A DNA stretch of 64,000 bases, taken from contig JADGEQ010000029.1 in the NCBI GenBank assembly GCA_016744295.1, forward strand, positions 27,929-91,928, read 5' to 3'. Positions within the stretch are counted from its first letter, which is position 1, and each line of letters starts with the position of its first letter. This stretch comes from Desulfobacteraceae bacterium (lineage in GTDB: Bacteria > Desulfobacterota > Desulfobacteria > Desulfobacterales > Desulfobacteraceae). Shown piece by piece: positions 54,475 to 63,740 of the stretch. The translations under genes and the position numbers were made by a program. The notes beneath the pieces are model-generated. The model had not been told where the DNA came from and did not search any database. It worked only from the letters and a program-made list of their open reading frames with translations.

Positions 54475-55143
54475 ATGACATACCAACACCAATTTATTGA
54501 ATTTTTAGTGAGATGCAATGCCTTAAAATTTGGTGAGTTTGAATTAAAAAGCGGTCGCATCGCCCCCTACTTCATCAATACCGGCATGTTTGACACCGGC
54601 AGCAAAATCAAAAGACTGGGCACCTATTATGCAAAAGCCATCCAGGAGCACTTTGGACAAGATTTTGACGGGATATACGGCCCTGCCTATAAGGGAATCC
54701 CCCTGTGCATTACCGCCGCCGCCGCTCTGTCTGACATGGGCCTTGACAAGGGATATGTTTTCAACAGGAAAGAAGCCAAAACCTATGCTGACAAAAGCGC
54801 TGTGGTGGGCATGCCCCTAACCGCCGGCACCCGCCTTGTTCTGGTGGATGATGTCATCACCTCGGGCAAGGCCATCCGGGAATCCCTTGAGACGCTGAAA
54901 GCCTGTGACAATCCAAAGGTTACCGGAATTGTCATCAGCGTCAACCGCCAGGAAAAGGGAAAAACAGATGAAAATGCCTTAACAGAAGTTGAAAAGATCC
55001 TGGGGATACCCATTTTTTCCATTGTCACCATTTCAGATATCGTTGGCTATCTGCATAACAGGGTTATTGACGGGAGGGTAATTTTAGACGATACCATGAA
55101 GGAAAAGATTACTCGCTATCTTGAAGAGTACGGGGCAAATTAG
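54475..55143 (+). CDS. pyrE: Orotate phosphoribosyltransferase
   Basis: 222 residues. The PRPP-binding motif is RLVLVDDVITSGKAIRESL; also present are LKSGRIAPYFINTGMFDTG and YGPAYKGIPLCITAAAAL, typical of the longer PyrE subgroup. It forms orotidine 5'-phosphate from orotate and PRPP. The ATG follows AAAAGGACCCC, 75 bases after pyrK. A weak hairpin spans its stop codon. Confidence 0.95.
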   Translation: MTYQHQFIEFLVRCNALKFGEFELKSGRIAPYFINTGMFDTGSKIKRLGTYYAKAIQEHFGQDFDGIYGPAYKGIPLCITAAAALSDMGLDKGYVFNRKEAKTYADKSAVVGMPLTAGTRLVLVDDVITSGKAIRESLETLKACDNPKVTGIVISVNRQEKGKTDENALTEVEKILGIPIFSIVTISDIVGYLHNRVIDGRVILDDTMKEKITRYLEEYGAN

Positions 55144-55163
55144 CCCGTACTGTATCTGTTTTA
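55127..55163 (+). terminator. Weak hairpin spanning the pyrE stop codon
   Basis: AGTACGGGGC and GCCCGTACT pair with one bulge across the stop, followed by GTATCTGTTTT. The T run is poor, so termination may be partial and the kinase gene downstream could be co-transcribed. Confidence 0.45.
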
Positions 55164-55248
55164 CATTGACAATAAAAGACCGGGCTTGCTAAGGTATCTG
55201 ATATCAATCATTTGCGATTTTCTGATAACCCGAGGATGGATATTTTCC

Positions 55249-57714
55249 ATGGCCGGTCAAAGAAGCCTTATCAATATATTCTGGACCAGTATGACACTCA
55301 TTTACCTGACCCTTGTGTGTCTGCTGGTCTATTTATGGGTGGGAGGGGAGTTAAAAAACAGACAATTTGTATTTGAAAAAATCCGAGAAACCTATCTTGC
55401 CACCCAGAAAGAAACCATCCGGACCCAGGTAACTCAGGCCGTTCGCTACATTGAACACCAAAAATCCCTTGCCGGGAGCAGGGCCCGCAGTCAGGTAGCC
55501 TCCCGCACCCGGGAAGCCCATGAAACAGCAAGCTATCTCTACGAAAAGAACAAAACCCTCCTGCCCATCAAAAGAATAGAAGGACTGATCCACGATGCCT
55601 TGTTCCCAGCGGCCTGGGATGATGGCAAGGGCTATTATTTTGTTGAGGACATGGCAGGCACGGAAATGGTAAACCGAAATAATCCAGAACTTGAAGGAAC
55701 CAATATTCTGGACATTAGGGACAGCAAGGGAAAATATATCGTAAAGGAAATCCTTGCCATTGCAAAATCCCGGTCGGGGGAGGGATTTTGCACCTACCAT
55801 TGGAACAAGCCCAACAATCCTCAAATTCTTGTTCCCAAAATTTCCTTTGTCAAGTACTTCCCCCCTCTGGACTGGGTCATTGGCAATGGAAAATACCTGG
55901 CCGATGAAGAAGAGAAAATAAAAACCGAGGTGATCGACTATATCGAACAGATCCGTTATGGCGATGGCAGCTATATATTTGCAGGCACCCTTGAAGGTCG
56001 CAGCCTTTCCGGTCCCTTTAAAGGGGAAGACAGACGGGATATCACAGATATCAACGGCGTAAAAATTGTCAAACAACTCATCAATGCTGCAAAATCGGGC
56101 GGCGGGTTTGTCTCCTATGTTGCCCCTGAATTCAAAGACCAGGCACCCGTGCCCAAAATAAGCTATGCCAAAGCCATTGCCGATTGGGAATGGTATATTG
56201 GCACAGGGGTGTCCATTGATGCCATAGAAAAGGTTATCCTGAAAAAACAGACCCTGATAAAAAAGAGTATCCACGCCCTGATTGTAAAAAGCAGTATTGC
56301 CCTCGGTATTTTTCTGGTGCTCTCCTTTTTCATGGCCTGGCTGCTTTCCAAAAAAATAAAAAAAAATATGGATCTGTTTAGCCAGTTTTTTAGCAGGGCT
56401 GCCACCCGAAACCTGCCCATTGAAAATGACCAAATCTCCTTTATTGAATTTCAGTCTCTTGCTGTTTCTGCCAATAAAATGATCCAGAAACGGAATGAAT
56501 CGGAAACCGCCCTTAGAAAAAGTGAAGAAAAATATAGAAGGCTCTTTGAAAAATCCAAGGATGCGATTTTGATCATTGAAAATGAAATATTTGTGGACTG
56601 CAACCAGGCCGCGGTGGACATGCTCGGCTATAATGACAAGAAACAATTGCTCCTGATCCACCCGGCAGAACTTTCCCCTGATCACCAGCCAGACGGACAA
56701 CCCTCCATTTTAAAGGCCAAAAAGATGATAGCCCTTACAGCAGAAAAGGGCAGCCACAGATTTGAGTGGGATCATGTCCGGGCCAATGGGGTTGTGTTTC
56801 CCGTGGAAGTGCTGTTGACCTTGATCTCGTCGGACCAGGGCAAGCAGGTAATCCATACCAACTGGCGGGACATTACATACCGCAAAAAGGCCGAAGCTCT
56901 GGTAATCCAGTCGGAAAAAATGATGACCGTGGGAGGCCTTGCCGCGGGCATGGCCCATGAAATCAATAACCCCCTGGCCGGTATGATGCAAAATGCCCAG
57001 GTAATCAAAAACCGGCTTACCAAACCTATTCCGGCAAATAATGAGGCAGCCTCATCACTTGGGATATCTTTTCCCGACATCCAGGCCTACATGGAAATGC
57101 GGGGTATCCCCAAAATGCTGGAATCCATCGTTGATACGGGTGCACATGCCGCAAAAATCGTAGCAAATATGTTGGATTTTACCCGGAAGAAATCATCAAA
57201 AAAATCAGCCCAAGACCTGGGGCTGTTGTTGGACAAAACCATTGAGCTGGCCCAAAATGACTACAGCCTGAAAAAGAACTATGATATCAAAAAAATTGAG
57301 ATCGTAAAGGAATATAAAAAAGACCGGCTCCTGGTCTTTTGCGATGACAGCAATATTCAACAGGTTTTTTTCAATCTCATCAAAAATGCCGCCCAGGCCA
57401 TGTTCGATTCCCCCCAAAAAACAGAACACCCCCAACTTATTCTCAGGCTGTCCAGGGAGGGCTTCTTTGCCAGGGTGGAAATCCAGGACAATGGGCCGGG
57501 CATGAACAAGGCCACCTGTAACAGAATTTTTGAACCCTTTTTTACCACAAAAGACGTCAACAAGGGAACGGGTCTTGGGTTGTCAGTCTCTTATTTCATC
57601 ATTGTTGAGGACCATGGCGGAACCCTGAACCTGGAGTCAACACCTGACCAAGGAACCACCTTCTTCATCCGGTTACCCCTGTCAAGGCCGCCTGAAACCG
57701 ACCCTATGAATTGA
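55249..57714 (+). CDS. Membrane histidine kinase with tandem Cache domains and PAS
   Basis: 821 residues from the ATG at 55249; the TTG at 55186 is a weaker alternative. Order: helix 1 (about 10-35, SLINIFWTSMTLIYLTLVCLLV); two related Cache domains, the first with GKGYYFVEDMAGTEMVNRN and the second with GDGSYIFAGTLEGRSLSG; helix 2 (about 350-370, SSIALGIFLVLSFFMAWLLS); PAS (about 430-550); HisKA with GGLAAGMAHEINNPLAGMM; HATPase with IQDNGPGMNKATC and NKGTGLGLSVS. It senses a periplasmic small molecule. No cognate regulator is adjacent. A Leu/Lys-rich linker stands where a HAMP domain would be. Confidence 0.9.
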   Translation: MAGQRSLINIFWTSMTLIYLTLVCLLVYLWVGGELKNRQFVFEKIRETYLATQKETIRTQVTQAVRYIEHQKSLAGSRARSQVASRTREAHETASYLYEKNKTLLPIKRIEGLIHDALFPAAWDDGKGYYFVEDMAGTEMVNRNNPELEGTNILDIRDSKGKYIVKEILAIAKSRSGEGFCTYHWNKPNNPQILVPKISFVKYFPPLDWVIGNGKYLADEEEKIKTEVIDYIEQIRYGDGSYIFAGTLEGRSLSGPFKGEDRRDITDINGVKIVKQLINAAKSGGGFVSYVAPEFKDQAPVPKISYAKAIADWEWYIGTGVSIDAIEKVILKKQTLIKKSIHALIVKSSIALGIFLVLSFFMAWLLSKKIKKNMDLFSQFFSRAATRNLPIENDQISFIEFQSLAVSANKMIQKRNESETALRKSEEKYRRLFEKSKDAILIIENEIFVDCNQAAVDMLGYNDKKQLLLIHPAELSPDHQPDGQPSILKAKKMIALTAEKGSHRFEWDHVRANGVVFPVEVLLTLISSDQGKQVIHTNWRDITYRKKAEALVIQSEKMMTVGGLAAGMAHEINNPLAGMMQNAQVIKNRLTKPIPANNEAASSLGISFPDIQAYMEMRGIPKMLESIVDTGAHAAKIVANMLDFTRKKSSKKSAQDLGLLLDKTIELAQNDYSLKKNYDIKKIEIVKEYKKDRLLVFCDDSNIQQVFFNLIKNAAQAMFDSPQKTEHPQLILRLSREGFFARVEIQDNGPGMNKATCNRIFEPFFTTKDVNKGTGLGLSVSYFIIVEDHGGTLNLESTPDQGTTFFIRLPLSRPPETDPMN

Positions 57715-57733
57715 GGCAGACATCTGTCAGCTC

Positions 57734-58396
57734 TCAAAAAATAAAATCGGTAATATAAATATTTTCTTTTATCTCTTTTTCCAGGGTGGATTCTGTTCGA
57801 ATACCGGTGCGATGATGCCCGGGGTGAATAATGGTCTTTTTATCCAACACCATGATCCGGTCCCTGATGGACGCGATAAGCTGATCCAGATTTCCACCGG
57901 GAAGATCTGTCCGGCCTGCCTCCCCGGCAAAGAGGGCATCCCCGGTGAACAAATGGTCCTCCCATGAAAAACAAACCGACCCCGGCGTATGGCCCGGCGT
58001 ATGGATGACGGACAGGGTTGACCTGCCCAACTGAATTTGGTCTCCATGAAAAAGCGCTATGTCCGCCGGATAGGGAGGGGGCAGTCCCACCGCTTTTCTG
58101 GTCAGCTCTCTGACCTCTGGATCCATAAAAAAATTATTATCATGGGCATGAAGGCAACTGGGGATATCATGGGTTTCTTTAAAGAGCTTTGTGGAAAAAA
58201 ACGGGTCTGCATGGCCATGGGTATGAAGAAGCCTGACAGGTATGAGTTTTTTTTCTCTGATGAAACGAATCACCTCTGCAGTATCATCACCGGGATCAAT
58301 AATCACAGACTCCCCTGTCCTGGTACAGACAAGAAAATAAGTATCCAGATTATAGGGGCCGGAGGTCCGCCTAAAAATGTCAACCTTATCCTGCAT
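57734..58396 (-). CDS. MBL-fold hydrolase (glyoxalase II-like)
   Basis: 220 residues from the ATG at 58396, which overlaps the iorB end by 11 bases; the track start at 58681 reads through iorB in another frame. Metal site: LLHTHGHADPFF (THxHxD type), VIHTPGHTPGSV, FTGDALFAGEAGRTD and IHPGHHRTG. Preceded by YNLDTYFLVCTRTGESVIIDPGDD, typical of the GloB/persulfide dioxygenase-like family. The overlap places it in the ior operon. It could handle a thioester or a sulfur by-product; unproven. Confidence 0.86.
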   Translation of the reverse strand: MQDKVDIFRRTSGPYNLDTYFLVCTRTGESVIIDPGDDTAEVIRFIREKKLIPVRLLHTHGHADPFFSTKLFKETHDIPSCLHAHDNNFFMDPEVRELTRKAVGLPPPYPADIALFHGDQIQLGRSTLSVIHTPGHTPGSVCFSWEDHLFTGDALFAGEAGRTDLPGGNLDQLIASIRDRIMVLDKKTIIHPGHHRTGIRTESTLEKEIKENIYITDFIF

Positions 58397-58961
58397 AGCG
58401 ATTAAAAACATCCAGATTTCGGGCCAATATCTCGCCGGCGAGCAGATCTTCCAGGGCCCTTGTATAATTTGTCCGGGACACCCCGGGAATGAGCCCGTGT
58501 TTTGCCACACTTCCCACAAGGGCCATGTTCTGCATCCTGGAATCTGATATTCCGCCGGTTTCCACCTCAATGCTGCGAACATCCAATTGGGAACAGACTC
58601 TGGTGATATCCTCTGCCATAATCTCCCTGCTCTGACCCAAACGAACAGGAAGGGGCTGCCAGGAAATATCCATATAGACAAGAGTTCCTCCCTTTTTCAT
58701 GGCAACACCCAATCCGCGCAGGGCTTCGTGGATTTCCATCCCCAGCACCAGATCACAGTGGTGTGCCAGGGTCAAAGGAGAAAATACCCGGCCTCCGCAG
58801 CGGATCCTGGAAACCACCACCCCCCCCCGCTGGGCCAACCCATGGGTATCCACTGCCAGAACCTCTAACCCTGCATCATCCGCACCCCTCAACAGGGTTT
58901 GACTGAGCAGGCCGATCCCCTGGCCACCGACGCCGGTGATATAAATATTAAATTCTTTCAT
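58386..58961 (-). CDS. iorB: Indolepyruvate:ferredoxin oxidoreductase subunit beta
   Basis: 191 residues. ITGVGGQGIGLLSQTLLRGA is the gamma-type nucleotide-like loop of 2-oxoacid oxidoreductases; VDTHGLAQRGGVVVSRIR and DLVLGMEIHEALRGL follow. With IorA it oxidises aryl pyruvates to aryl-acetyl-CoA with reduced ferredoxin. The ATG overlaps the iorA stop (ATGA). The gene holds a run of 9 G (C on the plus strand) near residue 50. Confidence 0.93.
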   Translation of the reverse strand: MKEFNIYITGVGGQGIGLLSQTLLRGADDAGLEVLAVDTHGLAQRGGVVVSRIRCGGRVFSPLTLAHHCDLVLGMEIHEALRGLGVAMKKGGTLVYMDISWQPLPVRLGQSREIMAEDITRVCSQLDVRSIEVETGGISDSRMQNMALVGSVAKHGLIPGVSRTNYTRALEDLLAGEILARNLDVFNRYAG

Positions 58962-60835
58962 TTTTCTCCCCCTTCAAACCCAATGGCCTGTTCCGGACAG
59001 GAGGGCCTGCAGGAGCCGTCCCCTATGCAAAGATCGGTATTAACATCCACACTTCCATCTGAATTTCGAACAAAACTGGGGCAGCCAAAGGCCTGGACAC
59101 AGGTATGGGTTTGGTTACAGGCCTTTGGATCAATGGAAATATGTTTTTGAACATATCCCTGTTTCTTTTGCTGACTTCGGGTGAATTTAAGCATGCAGGG
59201 GTGCCTGGCAATGACCACGCTGATCCCCTCGGTTTTAAGAGAGGTTTTTACAAGGGTTGTCAATTTTTCCTGGCTATAGGTATCACAGGCAAAAACCTGG
59301 TCAATTCCAAACCCCTTTAACAGGGTTTCAATTTTGATAATTCCGCCGGCATGGTCCTGGTGACCGGTCATGGCAGTGGTGCCATTTTCCATAATGATCA
59401 GGGTAATATTATGGTGATTAAAAATTGTATTGATCAATCCGGGCAACCCTGCATGGAAAAAAGTGGAATCCCCTAGAAAAGCCACCACATTTCTTTCCCT
59501 GTTGTACAAAGAAAGCCCGGAAGCGATACCCGGAGAAGCCCCCATACACATGAGCACCTCCCCCACTTCATAGGGCGGCATGTAACCCAGGGTATGGCAG
59601 CCGATATCGGCCACGGTCACATCATTTTCATCCAGGGCTTTTTTGATGGCAAAAAACGCGCTTCTATGACCACAGCCGGGACACATCTGAGCCGGCCGCT
59701 CAGGCACATTTACCGCTGGAAAGTTCCCTGGCTCCTTTTCTTTTCCTCTGATTTCTTTGATTTTGTCCGGTATCATCTCCGGCCAGGTGGCAATAATTTT
59801 ATCCATGGTTTTATCCGGGGTAAATTCACCCACAAAATCCTCATCACAAATTTTTCCGATTATTTTTGTTGAAATCCCATGGTCATATGCCATGGCCTTG
59901 ATCTGATTTTCAAGGATATCATCCAATTCCTCTAAAATCAAAACCTGGTCATGGGCTGCTAAAAAAGAGAGAATTACCTCTTTTTCAAGGGGATTTGTGA
60001 CCCCCAGTTTGAGAAGGCCGGGCCGGTATTCGGCTTTTTCCAGCACATCCATCACAGACAGCCAGGTCAGTCCCGAGGTAATAACCCCACGGCCCCGGCT
60101 GTCCTTACTTTTATCGATCCGGTTCAGCCCATTTTTTTTAATAAAAGAAATAATTGGGCCAGTTCTTTTCAGACTCCGGCGTTTCATTTCCAGGGCCAAT
60201 ACGGTCAAGGGAATATAGGGGCCATTTTCTCTGTTAAATTCCGTTTTATATCCCTTTTCCTCTTTATATCCGGCAAACTTGATTTTCTGCCGGGCGTGGC
60301 AGACATGGGTGGTCAACCTCAGCACCACCACCGTCTGATGGGCAACGGCCAATTGGGCGGCATGTTTATAATATTCATAGGCTTCCTTGGGGGAAGCCGG
60401 TTCCAACACAGTCACCCTGGCCATGCGATAGATATTTCGATTGTCCTGCTCATTCTGGGACGAATTGGCCCCGGGATCATCCCCAATGACCACCACCATA
60501 CCGCCAATAATATTTAAAAGACCCAATTGAATAAAGGTATCAAGGGCCACATTCAATCCCACACTCTTAAAAAATGCGCAGGACAGGTTTCCATTCAGCG
60601 CCGCACCAAATGCCACTTCAGTGGCCACCTTTTCATTCACTGAAAATTCAAAATAAAAGGGCTGCCGATCTTTTGGAATATCGGCGATGGCAGATGCGAT
60701 TTCCGGCGTGGGTGATCCGGGATAGGATGTCACCACACGGGTTTTAGATTCCACCATGGCCCTGACAAGGGCCTGATTCCCCATTAGAATTTCTTCAAAG
60801 GGATGTTCTTGAACAAGTAACTCACCCAGTTTCAT
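58958..60835 (-). CDS. iorA: Indolepyruvate:ferredoxin oxidoreductase subunit alpha with altered ferredoxin domain
   Basis: 625 residues. N-terminal pyrimidine domain (GNQALVRAMVES, VVTSYPGSPTPEIASAI), central domain, and TPP-binding half (PGCGHRSAFFAIKKAL, FLGDSTFFHAGLPGLINTIFNHHNITLIIMENG with GDS). The C-terminal ferredoxin part reads CNQTHTCVQAFGCP and CIGDGSCRPSCP: in both clusters the second Cys of the C-x2-C-x2-C pattern is replaced (Thr and Asp). SD GGAGGG precedes the ATG. It produces reduced ferredoxin from aromatic amino-acid breakdown. Confidence 0.94.
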   Translation of the reverse strand: MKLGELLVQEHPFEEILMGNQALVRAMVESKTRVVTSYPGSPTPEIASAIADIPKDRQPFYFEFSVNEKVATEVAFGAALNGNLSCAFFKSVGLNVALDTFIQLGLLNIIGGMVVVIGDDPGANSSQNEQDNRNIYRMARVTVLEPASPKEAYEYYKHAAQLAVAHQTVVVLRLTTHVCHARQKIKFAGYKEEKGYKTEFNRENGPYIPLTVLALEMKRRSLKRTGPIISFIKKNGLNRIDKSKDSRGRGVITSGLTWLSVMDVLEKAEYRPGLLKLGVTNPLEKEVILSFLAAHDQVLILEELDDILENQIKAMAYDHGISTKIIGKICDEDFVGEFTPDKTMDKIIATWPEMIPDKIKEIRGKEKEPGNFPAVNVPERPAQMCPGCGHRSAFFAIKKALDENDVTVADIGCHTLGYMPPYEVGEVLMCMGASPGIASGLSLYNRERNVVAFLGDSTFFHAGLPGLINTIFNHHNITLIIMENGTTAMTGHQDHAGGIIKIETLLKGFGIDQVFACDTYSQEKLTTLVKTSLKTEGISVVIARHPCMLKFTRSQQKKQGYVQKHISIDPKACNQTHTCVQAFGCPSFVRNSDGSVDVNTDLCIGDGSCRPSCPEQAIGFEGGEK

Positions 60836-60863
60836 TTGCCCGCCCTCCCATGCTTTGGATTAA

Positions 60864-61049
60864 TCAGTCAGTTTCAGGATGTATTTGATAGGTGTTATCC
60901 AGCCGAAGCCACATCTGCTGATGGCGTTTCTCAAGATCTGCCACTGCTGTTTCAAATTGGACCGACGTCATTTTTTTTTGCCCGCGCCGGAATACCAAAA
61001 GATCATATTCATTGTCATACCATTTATCAGGATCAAAATTATAGGTCAT
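60864..61049 (-). CDS. Small protein upstream of iorA
   Basis: 61 residues from the ATG at 61049, behind AAGGAAGTATCAGT. The ORF track extends it to 61133 without an SD. Contents: TYNFDPDKWYDNEYDLLVFRRGQKKM and a helical FETAVADLEKRHQQMWLRLDN. No family recognised. It lies 28 bases before iorA and is probably the first gene of the operon. Confidence 0.6.
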   Translation of the reverse strand: MTYNFDPDKWYDNEYDLLVFRRGQKKMTSVQFETAVADLEKRHQQMWLRLDNTYQIHPETD

Positions 61050-61526
61050 ACTGATACTTCCTTGTGACACAGGGCAATTTATTTCCCCAAAAAGTTGATC
61101 CCTTTGTTTAAAGCGCACCCCTGATAAAAACAATTGCCCAGACTTTTTTTATTGGATTGCTTATTATGAAGCAGATTGGGGCGCTATGTCAAGGAGGGAA
61201 GCATCGGGATTTCACCTGTATACAAAATCTCCGATGAATTTGACATCTGTCCTAAAAAAACACTTGGCTGGCTGGCACCAACCCCTGCCGATTGTCAAAT
61301 AGCACGGCGATCTTAATAATTCGATTTCCACCTATTATTATCAGCTGATTTGAAAAGCCTGAATAAAAATGTTTCTATGGAATAGATAGACTCTTTATGA
61401 GCCAAATTTAATTTGCCTAAACCAACAGATTGTATCCGGTTTTAATTGGACACCCCCAAGACGTTTAATAATAGTCCGAAATTTCAAATCCAGCATTTGG
61501 AGAGATCGGATTTGCCAGTACCGGCC
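61050..61526. other. Intergenic region, no gene seen
   Basis: Contains the iorA operon promoter region (not resolved) and AT-rich sequence. TTGGACACCCCC near 61448 resembles ends seen in IS elements, but no partner end or transposase was found. Confidence 0.4.
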
Positions 61527-61576
61527 GGGGTGGGATGCAGTTCACGGATTGAACAATTTTGACAGGTTCTAAATTC
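61527..61576 (-). repeat. Inverse repeat copy A abutting the intron 3' end
   Basis: On the minus strand, AGAACCTGTCAAAATTG and GCATCCCACCCCGG align with copy B at 63672 at roughly 75 percent over 58 bases. It is the opposite arm of the locus into which the intron inserted. Confidence 0.6.
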
Positions 61577-61618
61577 ATCGGGTCGGAGGAGGCCTATATC
61601 AGCCCCCGTCCGCCCACA

Positions 61619-61648
61619 GAACCGTGCGTACGGGTCCGTACACGGCTC
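61619..61648 (-). ncRNA. Group II intron domain V
   Basis: GAGCCGTG and CACGGTTC form the lower stem, a CG bulge follows, and TACG/CGTA form the upper stem around GACC. It is 30 bases, slightly shorter than the usual 34, and the tetraloop is not GNRA. It begins two bases beyond the RT stop codon. Confidence 0.65.
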
Positions 61649-61649
61649 C

Positions 61650-62996
61650 TCATCTAACTTTTACCCACCGACGTACGTTAAACCAGTGTTTCATCTTGTC
61701 CTCAGACCTTATTTTCTGTCCCCATTCATTAATAAACAATCTATTGGGGTATGCTTTATTTAAAGCATATGTCCTGGACAGTGCCCAGATCCCTTTGTTG
61801 GAGTATGCAGCCTCTTGTGCCCTTTTCTTTGGTACCCCTTGTTTGATAAGTTTATTTGAAAGATGACGCCGTCTTTTCTGTTGGTAGACAAAGCGTGCCC
61901 TCAGACGACGTCTAATATGGGCTTCAATCACACGCAATTGATATGGATATTGGGTTATCAGATAATAGCCGGACCACCCTGTATACCAATTGTTGATTCG
62001 CGTTACTGTCTTTTCCAGATTTAGGTACGTGCCACGTGGCGTCAGGTCTTTGACCTTCTGCCAGGCTCGTCTCATTGATTCAACTGAGATGGCTACCGTT
62101 CCTCTGACTATTGTCATCCCTAAAAACTTCACGTCCTGGGATTTGCCTACTTTACTCTTATCCCAGTTAATCTTTAATTTGAGTTTCTTTTCGATAAACC
62201 GGCTGATGCTATCCATCACCCGATTTGCGGCTTTGAAGGACCGCACAAATATATTGCAATCGTCTGCATATCGGCAGAACTCAAGACCACGACATTCCAG
62301 CTCTTTATCCAGTTCATCAAGCACTACATTGCTAAGCAAAGGACTCAAAGGGCTGCCCTGAACGGTTCCTTCCCTCGTCAACAGCACTGTTCCCTTGTCC
62401 ATTACTCCGCTTCGCAGTATCATACCTATCAAACGCAAAATGCGTTTATCAGTCACACGGCCTGACAACAGATAAATAAACCGATCATGATTTACCCGGT
62501 CAAAAAATTTGGATAAATCAATATCAATCACATATTCTTTCCCTTTTTTAATGATCTGCTTTGCCGCTTCCACAGCTTTCTGCGGACTACGTCCGGGCCG
62601 AAAACCATAGCTGTGGTTCGAAAAAGTGGGATCGAATATCGGTTCCAATAATAACTTCAATGTTGCATGCACGATTCTATCACGCACACAAGGCACTCCG
62701 AGGAGTCTAACCCCTTTACCCTTTCCGGGTTTAGGAATCTCTACACGCCGAACTGGTTCCGGTTTATAGCACCAGCTTTCCAAATCCTTTTTCAGCTGGG
62801 CCAGCTCTTTATCAAGGCAAGCACTAAACTCCTGTATGGTGACACCGTCTATACCTGGGGAGCCACCATTCTTTCTCACCTGTTCGAAACCTGTGGCCAG
62901 ATTGGCTTGGTCACAGAGTTTCTCGAAGAGACTTCGTTTATCGACAAATAGGCTTTGTTGTCTCATTTTGCTTTGATTTATGGGCTGTATCTTCAT
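61650..62996 (-). CDS. ltrA: Group II intron reverse transcriptase/maturase
   Basis: 448 residues. RT motifs: GGSPGIDGVTIQEF, VEIPKPGKGKGVRLLGVP, YVIDIDLSKFFDRVNHD, EGTVQGSPLSPLLSNVVLDEL and the catalytic FCRYADDCNIFV. A C-terminal maturase X domain (NNWYTGWSGYYLITQ, EAHIRRRLRARF) is present; no HNH endonuclease follows. Intact, so the intron may be mobile. The alternative start (MRQQSLFV) is 11 codons on. Confidence 0.92.
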   Translation of the reverse strand: MKIQPINQSKMRQQSLFVDKRSLFEKLCDQANLATGFEQVRKNGGSPGIDGVTIQEFSACLDKELAQLKKDLESWCYKPEPVRRVEIPKPGKGKGVRLLGVPCVRDRIVHATLKLLLEPIFDPTFSNHSYGFRPGRSPQKAVEAAKQIIKKGKEYVIDIDLSKFFDRVNHDRFIYLLSGRVTDKRILRLIGMILRSGVMDKGTVLLTREGTVQGSPLSPLLSNVVLDELDKELECRGLEFCRYADDCNIFVRSFKAANRVMDSISRFIEKKLKLKINWDKSKVGKSQDVKFLGMTIVRGTVAISVESMRRAWQKVKDLTPRGTYLNLEKTVTRINNWYTGWSGYYLITQYPYQLRVIEAHIRRRLRARFVYQQKRRRHLSNKLIKQGVPKKRAQEAAYSNKGIWALSRTYALNKAYPNRLFINEWGQKIRSEDKMKHWFNVRRWVKVR

Positions 62997-63621
62997 CGTT
63001 CCGCATTTCCTTTGGTGTCCGAGAATCTATACGTCTTCTCCCCAAAAAAAACTCCATAATGGCTGAACTCTCTACATCCGCTGGATGAGGTTCCATTGCC
63101 TGTTAAATGTTCCGCCCTTCGGCTCCAACATCCGTGTTGTTTTCCGATAGTTTTCCCCTCAGATACGTCACCGCATCCTCATCGGCTACCGATTTTACGC
63201 CTACTATGGCATCATCTGAAGACCCTCTGTCCGTAACGGCTACATTGCTGCTCCGCTTAGGGCTTGGCTGTCGTAGTTATAACGGCCCAGTACAGACGGC
63301 CCTTCACCGGGTAAGGTCATACACTTTCATTGCCCACCCACCTCCTGTACCCTGTGGAAATACGAAAAGGATATTGGGCTTTGATAGTCGCGGGTATCTC
63401 GCCCTTTCCACATGGCCTGCCAGAGGTTCGCACCAAGCTTGGGTGACAATTTTGACGCAGGCTTCCTTCAGATCCCTCATTGGCTTTCATTCACCGTTTT
63501 ATCCCTCTTCGGGCAGATCCAGAAAGTTTCTTCGGGCACCCTTGCCGTTGTCTATACATTCCCTCCTTTCTGGGCTGTAGTTGGATTCCCACCAACTAGT
63601 TTATAACCATGCCGGTCACAC
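62997..63621 (-). other. Group II intron 5' ribozyme region (domains I-III)
   Basis: 625 bases between the intron 5' end and the RT start with no coding potential on the minus strand. The plus-strand ORF of 157 codons here (63107-63580) is a shadow of structured RNA. Confidence 0.6.
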
Positions 63622-63671
63622 CGCTACGCTGAAGGTGGAAAACTCGCTGCGCTCAAACAATTCCACCTTTT

Positions 63672-63740
63672 AACCGCTTCACTGCATTAAGAACCTGTAC
63701 AAAATTGCAATCAACGATTCACCCGCATTCCACCCCGACC
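63672..63740 (+). repeat. Dispersed repeat, copy B
   Basis: ACTGCATTAAGAACCTGTAC followed by AAAATTGCAATCAACGATTC. It is nearly identical to copy C at 41736 and inverse to copy A at 61527, so A and B flank the intron as inverted arms. Confidence 0.7.

Larger units (their letters stand above)
61577..63621 (-). mobile_element. Group II intron
   Basis: About 2.05 kb on the minus strand. The 5' end matches the group II start GTGTG (GTGTGACCGG at 63621). Domain V is recognisable at 61648-61619 (GAGCCGTG...CACGGTTC with an inner TACG/CGTA stem), followed by a domain VI-like hairpin and an end near CCGAT at 61577. The reverse transcriptase ORF sits in domain IV. A stem-loop (AAGGTGGAA/TTCCACCTT, 63632-63669) lies ten bases upstream in the 5' exon. 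The boundaries are inferred from consensus sequences, not from a fold. Confidence 0.75.

Noticed and set aside
55351-56700. 449-codon minus-strand ORF
   Set aside because: Antisense to the Cache/PAS histidine kinase, whose domains are unmistakable.
61440-61460. IS element end (TTGGACACCC)
   Set aside because: No partner inverted repeat and no transposase in the surroundings.
63107-63580. 157-codon plus-strand ORF
   Set aside because: Falls in the ribozyme part of the group II intron on the opposite strand.
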